Shown here one piece after another: positions 9,241-9,993 of a stretch of 9,993 nt of DNA (its first letter is position 1; each line of letters opens with the position of its first letter). The position numbers and the translations under genes are program-made. The stretch comes from Candidatus Binataceae bacterium (GTDB lineage Bacteria > Desulfobacterota > Binatia > Binatales > Binataceae). The DNA is taken from the NCBI GenBank assembly GCA_030042765.1, contig JASHZA010000264.1:1-9993 (forward strand). Direction: 5' to 3'. Under the pieces are notes generated by a model. That model was not told the origin of the DNA. It worked only from the letters and a program-made list of their open reading frames with translations, and made no database searches.

Positions 9241-9993
9241 TCATATCCCCGACAGGGCGCGCCATCCCATCTCGGCCGCGATCATTAACAGGATCGCCAC
9301 GAACACCATCCGCAGCGCGCGGACGTTCGCATGCGGCAGCAGTCGGCTGCCGATTAGCGCTCCGGCGGTCACGCCCAGAGCCACCGGCGCAGCGATGACG
9401 GTTGAGATATCGCCACGCGAAAGGAAGACCAGCGCGCCCGCGCCCGCCGTCACCCCGATCATGAAATTGCTGGTGGCGCTCGACACCTTGAGCGGCAGAT
9501 GCATGAAGTAGTCCATCGCCATCACTTTGACCGCGCCCGCTCCGACTCCCAGCATTCCGGACAGCAGCCCCGCGACCACCATCAGGCCGACGCCGGTCGG
9601 CAGGTTCACGACGCCGTACGGAATCAGGTTGCCCCGGTCGTCCGGGACGTTGCCGCCCAGCTCAAGGCGCTCGGCGATCGGATCGCTCTTCGGCAAAATC
9701 TCATCGCCGTGCTTCCTGATGCTGAAGTACGCCGACTGCAGCATCATCAGCGCGAACAGCAGCTCGAGCGCCGCCGCCGGAATAATCCCGGTCAGAAATG
9801 CTCCCGTCACGGCGCCGGTCACGGTCGCGCACTCCAGCACCATCGCGATCTTCAAATTAGTCCATCCGTCGCGCACGAAGGCGACGCTGGCGCCCGCGCT
9901 GGTCGCGACCACCGAAATCAGGCTTGCGCCGATCGCAACCTGCATCGGCATCCCGGCCAGGATCACGAGCCCGGGAACAATAAAGACGCCGCC
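9241..9993 (-). CDS. TauE/SafE family sulfite/anion exporter (N-terminus cut by window edge)
   Basis: The open frame runs past the right edge with no start inside the coding pattern; 250 residues are visible. It is a polytopic inner-membrane protein of the TauE/SafE (formerly DUF81) family, which moves sulfite, sulfoacetate or other sulfur or organic anions. The visible sequence begins GGVFIVPGLVILAGMPMQVA, the first-repeat family motif, so only a short N-terminal piece is missing. The second repeat is at GLLSGMLGVGAGAVKVMAMD, followed by a PLKVSSATSNFMIGVTAGAGA segment. A polar loop (about EILPKSDPIAERLELGGNVPDDRGN) separates the halves. The GTG at 9966 is inside the first conserved motif and should not be taken as the start. 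It leads the operon with the DUF1634 gene. The substrate cannot be read from sequence. Confidence 0.88.
   Translation of the reverse strand, partial: GGVFIVPGLVILAGMPMQVAIGASLISVVATSAGASVAFVRDGWTNLKIAMVLECATVTGAVTGAFLTGIIPAAALELLFALMMLQSAYFSIRKHGDEILPKSDPIAERLELGGNVPDDRGNLIPYGVVNLPTGVGLMVVAGLLSGMLGVGAGAVKVMAMDYFMHLPLKVSSATSNFMIGVTAGAGALVFLSRGDISTVIAAPVALGVTAGALIGSRLLPHANVRALRMVFVAILLMIAAEMGWRALSGI

Overview
The window is high-GC chromosomal DNA from a Gram-negative-type bacterium. It is dominated by an F-type ATP synthase operon. No mobile element, CRISPR array, rRNA or tRNA gene is recognisable. The taxonomic guess is inference only. A bactofilin gene just ahead of an atp cluster, two b-type stalk subunits (one with a signal-peptide-like N-terminus) and F0 genes a and c missing from the cluster fit Desulfobacterota/deltaproteobacteria-like lineages or neighbours such as Binatota. 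A Rv1155-like (PPOX/F420-type) flavoprotein is compatible with that.

Layout. Positions 1-505 (minus) hold the N-terminal third of MiaB, a tRNA methylthiotransferase, cut by the window edge. A small zinc-ribbon protein (618-821, plus) is divergent from it. A PPOX-family split-barrel protein (833-1228, minus) converges on the zinc-ribbon gene. A 415-bp non-coding stretch (1229-1643) contains a compact cluster of direct and inverted repeats and a candidate promoter. The plus-strand block follows: bactofilin (1644-2219), then atpX/b' (2301), atpF/b (2760), atpH/delta (3329), atpA/alpha (3886), atpG/gamma (5474), atpD/beta (6380) and atpC/epsilon (7826-8248). A 571-bp stretch without a convincing gene (8249-8819) has an AT-rich patch and separates this block from a convergent minus-strand pair: a DUF1634 membrane protein (8820-9236) and a TauE/SafE-type anion exporter (9241-9993, N-terminus outside the window).

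How the genes work together. The seven atp genes encode all five F1 subunits (with delta linking F1 to the stator) plus the two membrane-anchored b stalk proteins. The proton channel (a, c-ring) must be encoded elsewhere. Bactofilin lies 81 bp upstream on the same strand and may share the transcript. TauE/SafE and DUF1634 commonly occur together and probably form one transport unit.

No clearly new biological system is present. The items most worth a second look are the repeat cluster at 1485-1565, the anomalous 8249-8819 interval, and the zinc-ribbon gene with the 18-bp dyad upstream of it.
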